From Methanomassiliicoccus luminyensis B10 (lineage in GTDB: Archaea; Thermoplasmatota; Thermoplasmata; Methanomassiliicoccales; Methanomassiliicoccaceae): DNA of 64,000 nucleotides. The stretch lies in contig NZ_CAJE01000012.1 of the NCBI RefSeq assembly GCF_000308215.1, positions 1 through 64,000 on the forward strand, given 5' to 3'. Under the pieces are notes generated by a model, which was not told the origin of the DNA, searched no databases, and was given only the letters and a program-made list of their open reading frames with translations. Every line of letters starts with the position of its first letter. Positions within the stretch are counted from its first letter, which is position 1. Shown piece by piece: positions 19,578-31,213 of this stretch. A program made the translations under genes and the position numbers.

Positions 19578-22503
<2,926 letters not shown>

Positions 22504-22651
22504 ACCGCACGGCTATACTATTGTTGCCATTTAATTGTTGTTTAGACGCCATGCGTACCGCCCGGTTCTGGCCAGCCCATATTCTTGAGCATCCTTAGAA
22601 ACTAGGTGAGCTTGCCAATTGGGATGTTCCAACTATTGCCGACGTTACGGT

Positions 22652-23884
22652 TCAGGTATTCCCTTTCTTTAGGCGGGAGGCCCCGGCAAGAACGGCCTCG
22701 ATCCGCCTTTCCATCGTATGGTCTTTCAACGTTCGCTCGTATCCGGCCTGGGCGATCGCGGCCCTTTCCTCTTCTCTGTCTAGGTAATATTTTATCTTAT
22801 CCGCCGCATCATTGGCGTCATCATAGGTGACGATCTCTTTTCCGGGGACATAGTATTCGCCGATGTGATCAGTGTTTTTCGTGACCAAGAGGCTTCCGCA
22901 TCCAGGAGCCTCAAAGTCACGTCCCTTTATCTGGAGCTTTCCGCCTCGGGAGGCGAAGGAGATGTTGAGGGAGATCTTGCTTTGGTTGTATAAGCGAATG
23001 AGATCAGACTGGTTCACGCGAACCCCATTCTCCCAACCCTCGCCGAAAGTGGTCAGTGAGGTACCCCTCTTTTTCATAGTGTCGATGAAGTCCACCCGAT
23101 CCTTATTGCTTCGCCCGACAAACGAGGCGGCGATCGTCCGTTCCATGTTGAAATTACGGTAGAGGTGATGATTGCATCCCCATTGAGTAAGGACTTGGTT
23201 GTCGAGCCCTTCTTTCTGGCGTTTCTCGTAGCTCTCCTTATCTGTGGTGGCGATTACGTCGAACAACTCCCAGACGCTCCTGGTGTCCTCGTATCTCCAG
23301 TGATCGTCTGCCAACCATATGATCGTCCTGCACGGCAGCTCTCTCGATATCTCCTTCCACACCTCGTGCTCTATCCAGTCATTGAAATGGAAATAGAATA
23401 GGTAATCCGGCTGGTAGTAGAAAGCCACCTCCCGGAGCATTTGGGACATCTTCTCGAAGCCGTACCGGTGTGAGATGCGGTCATAATCAAAATAGATGGT
23501 AGTGAGGTCCATGCTGGAAAGGGCCTGGTAGAAATTGTAATGCTCGAAGCTCAACCCCTTGTCTCGGACACCGTAGTCGTAACGAATGCCGACATAGAGG
23601 ACTTTGGGCCTGTCCCGGTTGAACCGCACCTCCACCTCGTCATTGGCGATGGCCTCTACGGCCCTGTCGTCGAACTTGCGTTCTATCCCATGGAGAATCC
23701 TTTCGGTGCTGCGAAATGCAAAGTAACGTACTGAATTGAAGATGCTTCCCAAGTAGACCCTCTCCGACCATCGACTGGACACTATCGTATGGCTTTTTGG
23801 ACTGTCCAATATCAGATTGGCATGCCCATCCCTCGGATAACCGATGTTCGGATAAATCATTTTGTCTGAGAGCCAGGACTCCAT
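22652..23884 (-). CDS. CgeB-like glycosyltransferase (GT-B fold)
   Basis: 410 aa. An N-terminal region of about 90 residues of unclear function precedes the GT-B pattern: KVLYVGIRYDYGV near 92, FYFHFNDWIEHEVWKEI near 160, CRTIIWLADDHWRYED near 185, then the donor domain with SFVGRSNKDRVDFIDTMKKRG near 262, NISFASRGGKLQIKGRDFEAPGCGSLLVT-like sequence near 318-345 (family signature R-x-FE-x-x-x-CG-x-x-LL) and a typical C-terminus. This resembles CgeB and related spore-coat or maturation glycosyltransferases. The first methionine follows no clear ribosome binding site. Monocistronic on the minus strand. Confidence 0.8.
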   Translation of the reverse strand: MESWLSDKMIYPNIGYPRDGHANLILDSPKSHTIVSSRWSERVYLGSIFNSVRYFAFRSTERILHGIERKFDDRAVEAIANDEVEVRFNRDRPKVLYVGIRYDYGVRDKGLSFEHYNFYQALSSMDLTTIYFDYDRISHRYGFEKMSQMLREVAFYYQPDYLFYFHFNDWIEHEVWKEISRELPCRTIIWLADDHWRYEDTRSVWELFDVIATTDKESYEKRQKEGLDNQVLTQWGCNHHLYRNFNMERTIAASFVGRSNKDRVDFIDTMKKRGTSLTTFGEGWENGVRVNQSDLIRLYNQSKISLNISFASRGGKLQIKGRDFEAPGCGSLLVTKNTDHIGEYYVPGKEIVTYDDANDAADKIKYYLDREEERAAIAQAGYERTLKDHTMERRIEAVLAGASRLKKGNT

Positions 23885-24260
23885 ACGTGGGCTTCTTTAC
23901 CTCTCATGGGCTAGGCAACTGATGGCCGAATCCGGCCAAGTCGGAGTCGTCCCTGGCCAGTATTGGGATCCCACCTAGCGGTCTATCATATGCACCGACC
24001 GGGCGAATGCCATGGTCCTGAGGATATGCAGGCGAGAAATGCCCGCTCCAGCAGAGAGCGAACACGAGATTGAAGCTGATCACATGTCCCGACAGTCGTC
24101 ATACTCGGTTCAATCGTCGAGGTGCCATCAGAGGTCCCCCCCCCCTCTTCGGACCAGATGATGATTTACGCTTGAATAGCATCCTCCCCCGACTCTGACC
24201 AACAGGTCTGGGAGGTCATCGGTCTAGGAAGAGCCCACTAATGTGATGTATCGTCCCAGA
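23885..24260. other. Gap of 376 bases with no feature recognised
   Basis: Composition is mixed and I see no coding frame, strong hairpin or TATA box. The only oddity is a run of ten C residues at 24136-24145. Confidence 0.4.
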
Positions 24261-25511
24261 TCACCGCATCTTCTGCAGCTCCCACTTCCTGTCGAGCAGA
24301 ACCTCCGCGCGGTACGGGTCCGCCGGCCCCCCGGAATTGAAATCCAGGGGGGCGGACACGTTGACCACGCGGTCGACATGGCGGCCCTGCAGCAGGTCGA
24401 TGGACCCCTGCTTGTGCGCCGTGAGGGCGATGGTATAGTTGCCGGAGGACAGCAGCTTCCCCGGGAACGTCAGGCGGGCCTCGTAGTCGCCGGGAGGAAG
24501 GCGCTCCGTGCTGCGGTCCCAATCGGAGAACAGGGAGCGGACCAGCTCATCCCCCAGGCTGGTGTTCACCACTATGCCCATGCGCAGGTTCTCCGCGCTC
24601 ACCGGCAGGGTAAAGCGCACCACCACCTCGAACGGCAAGCCGCCGTCAATGAGGCCAGTGTTCAGGCCGCGCTGGATCACCTCCAGGGAATCTACGATGA
24701 TCTCCTCCCCTCTGAGCGGCAGGGCGCCCATCTCGCCCTCCAGGGTCTGGGAGTAGGCGTTGATCACCTCGTCCACCAGCCCCTTGGCGACGACCCTCCC
24801 TGACCTGAGGAACACCCCCGTCTCGCACAGCGACCGCACTGCATGCATGTTGTGCGAGACGAAGATGACGGTGCGGCCCTCCCCGGCCACCTCCTTCATC
24901 TTCCCCAGGCACTTGGCCTGGAACTGCTGGTCGCCCACCGCCAGCACCTCGTCGGCAATGAGGATGTCCGGCTCCAGGTGCGCCGCCACAGAGAACGCCA
25001 GGCGGAGGTACATGCCCGAGGAGTAGCGCTTGATGGGAGTATCCAGGAACTTCTCCACCTCTGCGAACTTCACGATGGCGTCGAACTTGGACTGGATCTC
25101 CTTCTTCCCCATCCCCAGGATGGCCCCGTTGAGGAACACGTTCTCTCGACCGGTGAGATCTGGATGGAACCCGGTGCCGACCTCCAGCAAGGAGCCTACG
25201 GACCCCCGGAGCACGATCTCGCCGGCGGTGGGATAAGTGATCTGCGAGAGTATCTTGAGCAGAGTGCTCTTCCCCGCCCCGTTTCGGCCGATGATGCCGA
25301 CCGTTTCCCCCCTCTCCACATCAAGGTTCACGTCCTTCAGCGCCCAGAACACCTCGCTCCCGTAGATGTGCCCCTGGATCGAGGCAAGGGGGTGGCGGAC
25401 GAAGGTCGAAAGGCTCTCCCCTATCCTCATCCCCACCGGCCGGTAAGCGCCGGCGCCGGAGATGATGTGATAGCTCTTGGACAGCCCCCTTATCTCGATG
25501 GCCTTCTCCAT
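24261..25511 (-). CDS. Wzt-type ABC transporter ATPase for polysaccharide/teichoic-acid-like glycan export
   Basis: Powers export of a lipid-linked glycan with the permease encoded just upstream. Seen: Walker A GRNGAGKST near 75, the Q-loop replaced region LEVGTGFHPDLTGREN typical of the Wzt/TagH group, signature YSSGMYLRLAFSVA near 160, Walker B ILIADEVLAVGD near 185 and the switch His in FVSHNMHAV near 217. About 150 extra C-terminal residues (from about 260) form the beta-sandwich Wzt_C-like domain that binds the finished glycan. 416 aa. Its ATG overlaps the permease stop by one base (TGATG). Confidence 0.92.
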   Translation of the reverse strand: MEKAIEIRGLSKSYHIISGAGAYRPVGMRIGESLSTFVRHPLASIQGHIYGSEVFWALKDVNLDVERGETVGIIGRNGAGKSTLLKILSQITYPTAGEIVLRGSVGSLLEVGTGFHPDLTGRENVFLNGAILGMGKKEIQSKFDAIVKFAEVEKFLDTPIKRYSSGMYLRLAFSVAAHLEPDILIADEVLAVGDQQFQAKCLGKMKEVAGEGRTVIFVSHNMHAVRSLCETGVFLRSGRVVAKGLVDEVINAYSQTLEGEMGALPLRGEEIIVDSLEVIQRGLNTGLIDGGLPFEVVVRFTLPVSAENLRMGIVVNTSLGDELVRSLFSDWDRSTERLPPGDYEARLTFPGKLLSSGNYTIALTAHKQGSIDLLQGRHVDRVVNVSAPLDFNSGGPADPYRAEVLLDRKWELQKMR

Positions 25512-26341
25512 CAGATCACATCCGCGAGCTGCCGTTCATAGTGCTTGAAGTACAGCAGGCCGGTGAGGAAGATGGCCAGCGTGGCGAAGATGGAGTAGAG
25601 GAGCGGCAGGAAGTCCATTTCCGGCCGTCCGAATATGAAGAACCTCTGGGCCGTGAATATGCCGGTGAGCGGGTTGAGGTTCAGCGCGAGCCGGATGAGG
25701 TCGGTGGTCGCCCAGCTGATGGGGTACAGCACCGGGGAGGCGTACATGGCTATGGACACCCCGAACGGCACTACGTACTGCACATCGCGGTACTTAGCAG
25801 CGGCCGCGGACAGCCAGAAGCTCACTCCCGCTGACAACAGGAACGTGAGGGCCAGAGGGACGAAGGTGAACACCGCCCAAACGCTGATGCTCTCACCCAT
25901 GATGAGGATGACCGCTACCACCATGATCGCGGCGATGGCATAGTCCAGCAGACCGGCGATCACCAGGCTCAGCGGTATAAGCACACGGGGGAAGTACACC
26001 TTGGAGATCATGGGTGCGTTGGCGATGAGGCTCAGCGACGCGGAGGTGACGGTGCCGGACAAGAACGTCCACAGAATGAGGCCGGCGAACAGGAAGGAAT
26101 ATGGCTCGATGCCCCCGGTGGACAGGTTGGCCAGCCGGTAGAATATGAACCCGAACACGAAGGTCAGGAGGAGCGGCTGCACGATGGCCCAGCCGATCCC
26201 CAGGACGCTCTGCTTGTACTTGGTCTTGATTTGCTTCCAGACCAGGAAGTATAGGAGCTCGCGGTACTCCCATATCTCTCCCAGGCCCAGTTCCCAGCGG
26301 GAACCCTTGGGGCGTATGACCTTGACCTTCTTTTCCGCCAT
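25511..26341 (-). CDS. Wzm-type ABC-2 permease for glycan export
   Basis: Membrane partner of the Wzt ATPase. Six hydrophobic segments after an N-terminal amphipathic part with EIWEYRELLYFLVWKQIKTKYKQSVLGIGWAIVQP-like sequence, the classic ABC-2 exporter entry. Also LLSAGVSFWLSAAAAKYRDVQYVVPF near 190 and NPLTGIFTAQRFFIFG near 235. I favour the ATG at 26341 (MAEKKVKVIRPKG) over an in-frame ATG at 26389, because homologous-looking sequence begins there; upstream residues are low-complexity. 276 aa from this start. Confidence 0.9.
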   Translation of the reverse strand: MAEKKVKVIRPKGSRWELGLGEIWEYRELLYFLVWKQIKTKYKQSVLGIGWAIVQPLLLTFVFGFIFYRLANLSTGGIEPYSFLFAGLILWTFLSGTVTSASLSLIANAPMISKVYFPRVLIPLSLVIAGLLDYAIAAIMVVAVILIMGESISVWAVFTFVPLALTFLLSAGVSFWLSAAAAKYRDVQYVVPFGVSIAMYASPVLYPISWATTDLIRLALNLNPLTGIFTAQRFFIFGRPEMDFLPLLYSIFATLAIFLTGLLYFKHYERQLADVI

Positions 26342-26398
26342 TTGACATTCTTGTCCTGGGCCCGGCCCTTTGAACCCACCAATAGTCATCTCATGATA

Positions 26399-27567
26399 TT
26401 AATTCTTGATTTGCTCAGCCAAGGCGGCAGAGAGGTACGCGGACATTTCCTTGGCAAAGTTCTCGCGCGAGTACCGGTTCAACGCCGTGGTCTGGCATTC
26501 CCAAATCTGCCGACGGAGCTCGCCGATAGGCATCTTCGCCACCTCCCTGGCCTTCTGGGCGATCTCCTCGGCCGTGCAGTCCTCCAGCCAGGCGCCGCAG
26601 TCCGGGGGCAGGTCGATGCCGTTGTTCCTGCTGATCACAGGATACAGACCGGCCCGCATCGCGGTGGCGGAGGACGTGGAGATGCCCTCGCTGCAGAGGG
26701 GGAGATGAAGCAGCAGCACCGCTCCATCACTTCCCTGAACACCCTGCCGTCGGTCCTAAGCCAGCCGTAATAGGTAATGTTCGGCGCGTGAAGGAGGTCA
26801 TTCCCGTACGCCCTCATGAAATCCTCCTCCTCGTGAGCGTTGCCCACCACGTTCAGGCGCAGGTCGGGGAGCTTCCGGAACGCTTCCAGCGTTAGGTCCA
26901 ATCCCTTGTGCACCGCTCCGGCGCCGTTGAACCACAGGAACTCGCGGCTAGGGGGGACCAGTGCCTTGGGGGGCTTGATGAAGGCTGTCGAGGACGATGG
27001 TGTGACCAATGTGATCCTGTCGCGAAATCTCTCCGGGAACGTGGACAGCGTGACCTCATTCCCGATCAGGGAGATGCGATCCGCGATCTCAAGAGAACTG
27101 TCGAAGAGGTCCGGCTCTAGCATCTTGCGCTTTGGAGCGTAAGGCACGCCGGTCCGGCGCTCCATCTCCTCGACCCTCCTAGCTTCGGCGGCATTGTTGA
27201 AGCGGGGATAGCTTTCAGTTACATGCAACAGGCGCTGGGTGTCAGGAAGGGCGCTATGGAATCGGGCCATGTTGGTGCTGATGTCGAAATGCACATTGTA
27301 GCTGCGTGAGGGGAGGAACTTCTTGTTATCCCAGTTGATGGCGTCGACATCGTAGCCAAAGGATGAAAATATGTGGGCGATGTTCCTGCACTCCCACCTA
27401 TTGGTGTGCCCGCTCCTCAGTAGCCGGGAGTCCTCCTTGCTGACCACTGCGGCGTTGAGGTACCCCATCAGCGCCCTTCCCCTGGCGGGAGGGACGGCAG
27501 GCAGGCTCGTCATCTCCTTCTTCGTCAGGTCCCGGTATATCGTCCGGAAGGTCTGGGCAAGTCTCAC
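26399..27567 (-). pseudogene. GT4-family glycosyltransferase split by a frameshift
   Basis: Two overlapping frames make one protein. The first runs from 27567 through LWFNGAGAVHKGLDLTLEAF (donor-domain start) to CFISPSA. The second continues with SEGISTSSATAMRAGLYPVIS and ends at 26399. Joined, they restore the donor-binding PSxSEG motif. On the minus strand the switch occurs within CCCTCTGCAGCGAGGGC, around 26685-26700, where one base seems to be missing. About 388 aa when joined, full length for GT4. Whether the frameshift is real, a sequencing error or tolerated is not decidable here. It directly precedes the ABC exporter genes in the same direction. Confidence 0.8.
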
Positions 27568-27672
27568 GCTAGGTTCACGACCTTGGTGCTCATCGGACCT
27601 AAGGGTCGAGGCTTTGCGCGGCTAAAACAATTTCCGTACTGTAAAGTTCGGCTCCATGTCACTATGGATATC

Positions 27673-27682
27673 CTAATATATG
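27673..27682 (+). promoter_or_regulatory. Putative TATA box for the GT4 gene at 27716
   Basis: CTAATATATG, about 38 bases before the ATG at 27716, in the 148-base divergent gap upstream of the frameshifted glycosyltransferase gene. Confidence 0.45.
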
Positions 27683-27715
27683 GTGCGATGAAGCATCTCA
27701 TGTGAAGGCATCGAG

Positions 27716-28849
27716 ATGGTGGCCAAGGTCTTCTACGATCACCAGATATTCTCTTTGCCATCGTATGGCGGCATCTCCCGCTATTATGGGGAATTGTTTC
27801 GGCGCTACGCCGGCGACCCCGATCTTGACATCGATCTCGCCCTGGCGTTCAGCGGGAACCAGTACCTTGAGGGGACGAGGTTCTCGAGCAGGTACTGGGC
27901 CTCGGACACGCTGCGCAGCAGAACGGTGGCGAAAGCTCGCGACCTCACTGGGATCGACCTCAAGTACTGGACCAACCAGCGCGTTTCCGCCCGGGCCCTG
28001 AGGCGGCAGGACTTCGACATATTTCATCCCACATATTACGACCCATACTTCATCGAGCCTCTGGGAAGGAAACCCTGCTACCTGATAGTTCACGATATGA
28101 TACATGACCTTCTTACCCAATACTACCCGGCGAACGCCAAGGTGATAGGCTGGAAGAAGGCCGTCGTGGATAGGGCCGATCACATCGTCACTGTCTCCGC
28201 GAACACCAAGAACGACCTGTGCCGGCTCTATGGGGTGGACGGATCGAGGGTCCGGGTGATCCGCCAGGGCATCTCGCTCGACCCTCCCCCGGGGCCGGTG
28301 GAGCGGCCCGATGGGGTCCCGGAGCGCTACATCCTGTTCGTCGGCCACCGGTGGACGTACAAGAACTTCGACCGCTTCCTTGAAGCGGTCTCCCCGCTGC
28401 TTGCAAAGGACCGGGAGCTGCACCTGCTCTGCGTGGGGGGCGACCCCTTCTCGGAGGCCGAGGACCTGAGGATCTCCCGGCTCGGTCTGGCCGGGCAGGT
28501 GCGCCAGATGAGGGTGGACGACAGCTTTCTCATCGCCCTGTACAAGAACGCCCTGGCTTTTGTGTTCCCGTCCCTCTACGAAGGCTTCGGGTTACCGGTC
28601 CTGGAAGCGTTCGCCTGCGGCTGTCCGGCAGTGCTCAGCAACACCTCCTCGCTGCCGGAGCTGGGCGGCGACGCTGCCGAATACTTCGATCCGGGGGACG
28701 AGGCGTCCATGGCGGAAGGGATATCGAGGGTAGTGCAAGACGAGGGTCTGAGGGCCCGGATGACCGCCCAGGGTCTGGAGCGCGCCAAGCTGTTCTCCTG
28801 GGACAGGACCGCCCGGGAGACCAAGGCGGCATACCTCAGCATGCTCTGA
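27716..28849 (+). CDS. GT4-family glycosyltransferase (mannosyltransferase-like)
   Basis: GT-B enzyme. Seen: FYDHQIFSLPSYGGISRYYGELFRR at the N-terminus (the GGISRY motif is common in archaeal and bacterial GT4 mannosyltransferases), HDMIHDLL near 123, TVSANTKNDL near 160, YILFVGHRWTYKNFDRFLEA near 202, and YEGFGLPVLEAFACGCPAV near 285 with both donor-site glutamates. 377 aa. It is read alone, divergent from the ABC exporter group. Substrate unknown. Confidence 0.88.
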   Translation: MVAKVFYDHQIFSLPSYGGISRYYGELFRRYAGDPDLDIDLALAFSGNQYLEGTRFSSRYWASDTLRSRTVAKARDLTGIDLKYWTNQRVSARALRRQDFDIFHPTYYDPYFIEPLGRKPCYLIVHDMIHDLLTQYYPANAKVIGWKKAVVDRADHIVTVSANTKNDLCRLYGVDGSRVRVIRQGISLDPPPGPVERPDGVPERYILFVGHRWTYKNFDRFLEAVSPLLAKDRELHLLCVGGDPFSEAEDLRISRLGLAGQVRQMRVDDSFLIALYKNALAFVFPSLYEGFGLPVLEAFACGCPAVLSNTSSLPELGGDAAEYFDPGDEASMAEGISRVVQDEGLRARMTAQGLERAKLFSWDRTARETKAAYLSML

Positions 28850-28893
28850 CCGACCTCATCACTATGAAATAAACAACCTGCCAATTAGGGTTC

Positions 28894-29310
28894 ATGCCTC
28901 TAGGCGACCCCATGGGCGGGGAGGCCCCCGAACAGGAGCGAGGAAAACTGCTCAGGATCGCGCAGCTCCGGGTGCCGGTCAGCGACATCGAGCAGGCCAT
29001 AGAGCTGTACTCCGAGGTCCTGGGCCTCAGGCTGGCCTCGGACATGAGGGCCATGGGGCAGGCCGAGATCGCTCTGGACGAGGGCGCCACTCTGCTGCTG
29101 TACGTCCCGGGGAAGGATGACGAGGACCAGCCCGGCATCCGCACCGGGGCGGTGCTCGCCACTGATTCCATCTATGACTTCCACAAGGTGCTGGTCGACG
29201 AGGGCATCGAGTTCACCATGAAACCGCAGAGGGACAAGTTCGGCCGTCTCATCGCCCGCTTCGTTGATGACGACGGGAACGAGTTCGAGGTGGTGGACGC
29301 TCCGAAGTAG
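28894..29310 (+). CDS. VOC-superfamily (glyoxalase/bleomycin-resistance fold) protein
   Basis: 138 aa with paired beta-alpha-beta-beta-beta modules: LRVPVSDIEQAIELYSEVLGLRLAS near 30-54 and DSIYDFHKVLVDEGIEFTMKP near 90-112, ending FVDDDGNEFEVVDAPK with the typical terminal glutamate ligand. The first metal-ligand position, often His, is occupied here by Gln or Leu-Arg, so metal binding and catalysis are doubtful. Function unknown. Ends in TAG. No operon partner; it is convergent with the GT2 gene that ends at 29311. Confidence 0.75.
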   Translation: MPLGDPMGGEAPEQERGKLLRIAQLRVPVSDIEQAIELYSEVLGLRLASDMRAMGQAEIALDEGATLLLYVPGKDDEDQPGIRTGAVLATDSIYDFHKVLVDEGIEFTMKPQRDKFGRLIARFVDDDGNEFEVVDAPK

Positions 29311-30117
29311 TCACGCCTGCCCGCGGGCCAGCGAGCTGTTGGTGCGGTAGAAGGCCAGAGGCTCCTCGATCAGCGCGATGGGGAACAGGCACCCCACCCG
29401 CAGCTGGAAGTCGCGGTCGTCGTGGCTGCACACCCTCCGGTCGAACGGCCAGAACCCGTCGACGGCCTTCCAGGCCGACCGGGTGAACGAACAGCTGCTC
29501 ATGGTCATATTGACATCGTTCAGCTCCTTCACCCTCCGCACCTGCTCCGGCCGCAGGACCGTTGCTTCGTGCAGGTATCCGAGGCGAACGGGCAGGTGCG
29601 CGCTCAGGCGCAGAGTGCTTGGGTCGGCGAAGGGAATGCTCCCACCGCCTACCAATCTTGCATCGGGGAACCGATCGAAGGTACGCGCTACAGCGTCGTA
29701 CGCGTACGGGAGCAGGCAGTCGTCGGCATTGAGCACCATGAAGGCGTCATGGTCAGAAGCGGCGATGGCCCGGTTGATGCTCTCCCCCTGCCCCGCGGCC
29801 TCCCCGTTCTTCAGCAGCTTGAAGGTGAACTCGTCCTTCAGCCGCTCGATGATCTCGCCGGTGTCGTCGGTCGACTCATCGTACGATATGGTGATCGGCG
29901 CATCGCGGGGGCAGGAAGACAGCGCGTCGCGGAGGAACCGCCCGTGGTTGTAGCAGGGGATGATGATCTCCAGCGTGAGGTCCCTCTCCCTGGACGGTAC
30001 GGGGCGGGAGCCGTACTTGGCCACGAACCTGGCCAGGTTCGGTTCGAACCTCAGGTTCTTCCGGTAGCTCTCACTTCGCCTCAGAACAACGTCGGTCAGC
30101 CACATGTTATCCTCCAA
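29311..30117 (-). CDS. GT2-family glycosyltransferase
   Basis: GT-A enzyme of 268 aa. Seen: LEIIIPCYNHGRFLRDAL near 49, ISYDESTDDTGEIIE near 77, GQGESINRAIAASDHDAFMVLNADDCLLP near 108-135 with the ADD metal motif, and SSCSFTRSAWKAVDGF near 205. A second in-frame ATG at 30105 (MWLTDVV) is an equally good start. Last gene of the glycan island on this side. The substrate cannot be judged. Confidence 0.86.
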   Translation of the reverse strand: MEDNMWLTDVVLRRSESYRKNLRFEPNLARFVAKYGSRPVPSRERDLTLEIIIPCYNHGRFLRDALSSCPRDAPITISYDESTDDTGEIIERLKDEFTFKLLKNGEAAGQGESINRAIAASDHDAFMVLNADDCLLPYAYDAVARTFDRFPDARLVGGGSIPFADPSTLRLSAHLPVRLGYLHEATVLRPEQVRRVKELNDVNMTMSSCSFTRSAWKAVDGFWPFDRRVCSHDDRDFQLRVGCLFPIALIEEPLAFYRTNSSLARGQA

Positions 30118-30336
30118 ACCTTATCGGGATGGCGCTGTGGTGCGGAGATAAGGATGGGGTTTGAAAGAAGTTTCGACCGTGGCCGACGAAGAGAACTGAG
30201 GAACTCAGCATGCTCTCGACCCGCCGGTCAGATCTTCTCCCCAGCACCAGCGCGGCAACGACGGAGGCCCCGACCGTTATCGCGACCGTCCCGCGCCCCG
30301 GGCAGGGATCATAAAAAAGAGGAGGGGGGAAGGGAT

Positions 30337-30783
30337 TTACTTCGCGGCCGCGGCTGTGACCGCGTCCACGGAAGCGAGGATCTCGTTCTGGACATTGCTG
30401 CAGACCTCGCGGTTCACGCCCATGGTCTGGCCGTTCTTCCAGATGATGTTGAGATCGATGGAGCCGTTGGAGAGGTCCACGGAGAAGTTCTTCAGGGACG
30501 AGGTGTACATGGACGCCTTTCCCCGGGTGGAAGTGCGGACCTTCCCGGTCTCGGCAAGCAAGCCGATCCCGGCCATCTTCTCGACAAGCTTGTAGCAGGT
30601 GGCCAAGGGGATGGAGGTTATGGTGGAGATCTCCCTTACCGTCAGCTCCCTGCGGGCCGTGGCGGCCACGATAATAAGCACGGAGTTGTCTACCAGTGAC
30701 TCAGCGAGCTCTTCTCTGTGGGTGTTAGCCGTCCTTATGGCCTCGAGAATGCAAACCTCTTCCTGATCGCCGGATGTACGCAT
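30337..30783 (-). CDS. Small winged-helix transcription regulator
   Basis: 148 aa. A helix-turn-helix with wing is visible at about 45-80 (VREISTITSIPLATCYKLVEKMAGIGLL, then a basic beta-hairpin ETGKVRTSTRGKASMYTSS), in the style of ArsR/TrmB-like archaeal regulators. The C-terminal 50 residues are predicted alpha/beta without Cys or His clusters, so metal sensing is not supported. It is alone and faces a 430-base AT-rich gap that probably holds its own promoter and possibly autoregulatory sites. Target genes are unknown. Confidence 0.75.
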   Translation of the reverse strand: MRTSGDQEEVCILEAIRTANTHREELAESLVDNSVLIIVAATARRELTVREISTITSIPLATCYKLVEKMAGIGLLAETGKVRTSTRGKASMYTSSLKNFSVDLSNGSIDLNIIWKNGQTMGVNREVCSNVQNEILASVDAVTAAAAK

Positions 30784-31213
30784 AATAATCCTCTTAGTAA
30801 CCCTTCCCGAACAATAGACTCCTTATTAAACTTTTGAAAGCCGCATGATTCGGTCCAGTCTGCCAATTTACGCACATATTGGACCTCTAATCTATCGTTT
30901 TATGCATTATTGGTTCGATATCAGAATGATTGTGGACAGATTAATACAATTAGCATGAATTATCAAAATTTCGAATTGACTGCTGATAATAATCGAAAGA
31001 TACATCATTGATGAGCCAATCCCCCTTGGTTTCAGGGGCACGTGGATGGCGCCTGGGAACCCCTTATTCTCTGAACAATAGTTTACGCCCGTTCGCCGCG
31101 AGCTCGGCATGACGAGGGCCCTCAAAACGGGAGGCGCGCTATCTGTGAAAATATGAAGAACAGTGACCGGAGGGTCCGAAGCCCTCCGGGCCTGAGAAAT
31201 TAAGGAAAATGGT
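30784..31213. other. AT-rich non-coding gap upstream of the regulator gene
   Basis: No gene seen. The part nearest the regulator is markedly AT-rich (minus-strand promoter likely around 30810-30830, TTTAATAAGG). GGTCCA at 30852-30857 and TGGACC at 30880-30885 form a loose 6-bp inverted repeat. The far end holds a strong hairpin at 31167-31189, treated separately. Confidence 0.4.
31167..31189 (-). terminator. Hairpin after sufB
   Basis: Perfect 8-bp stem CCGGAGGG / CCCTCCGG with a 7-base loop, 25 bases beyond the sufB stop. On the minus strand it is followed by T-rich sequence. It is likely the 3' end signal of the sufC-sufB transcript. Confidence 0.5.

Noticed and set aside
24136-24145. Run of ten C residues as a phase-variation tract
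   Set aside because: It lies in a gap with no gene or promoter whose expression it could switch.
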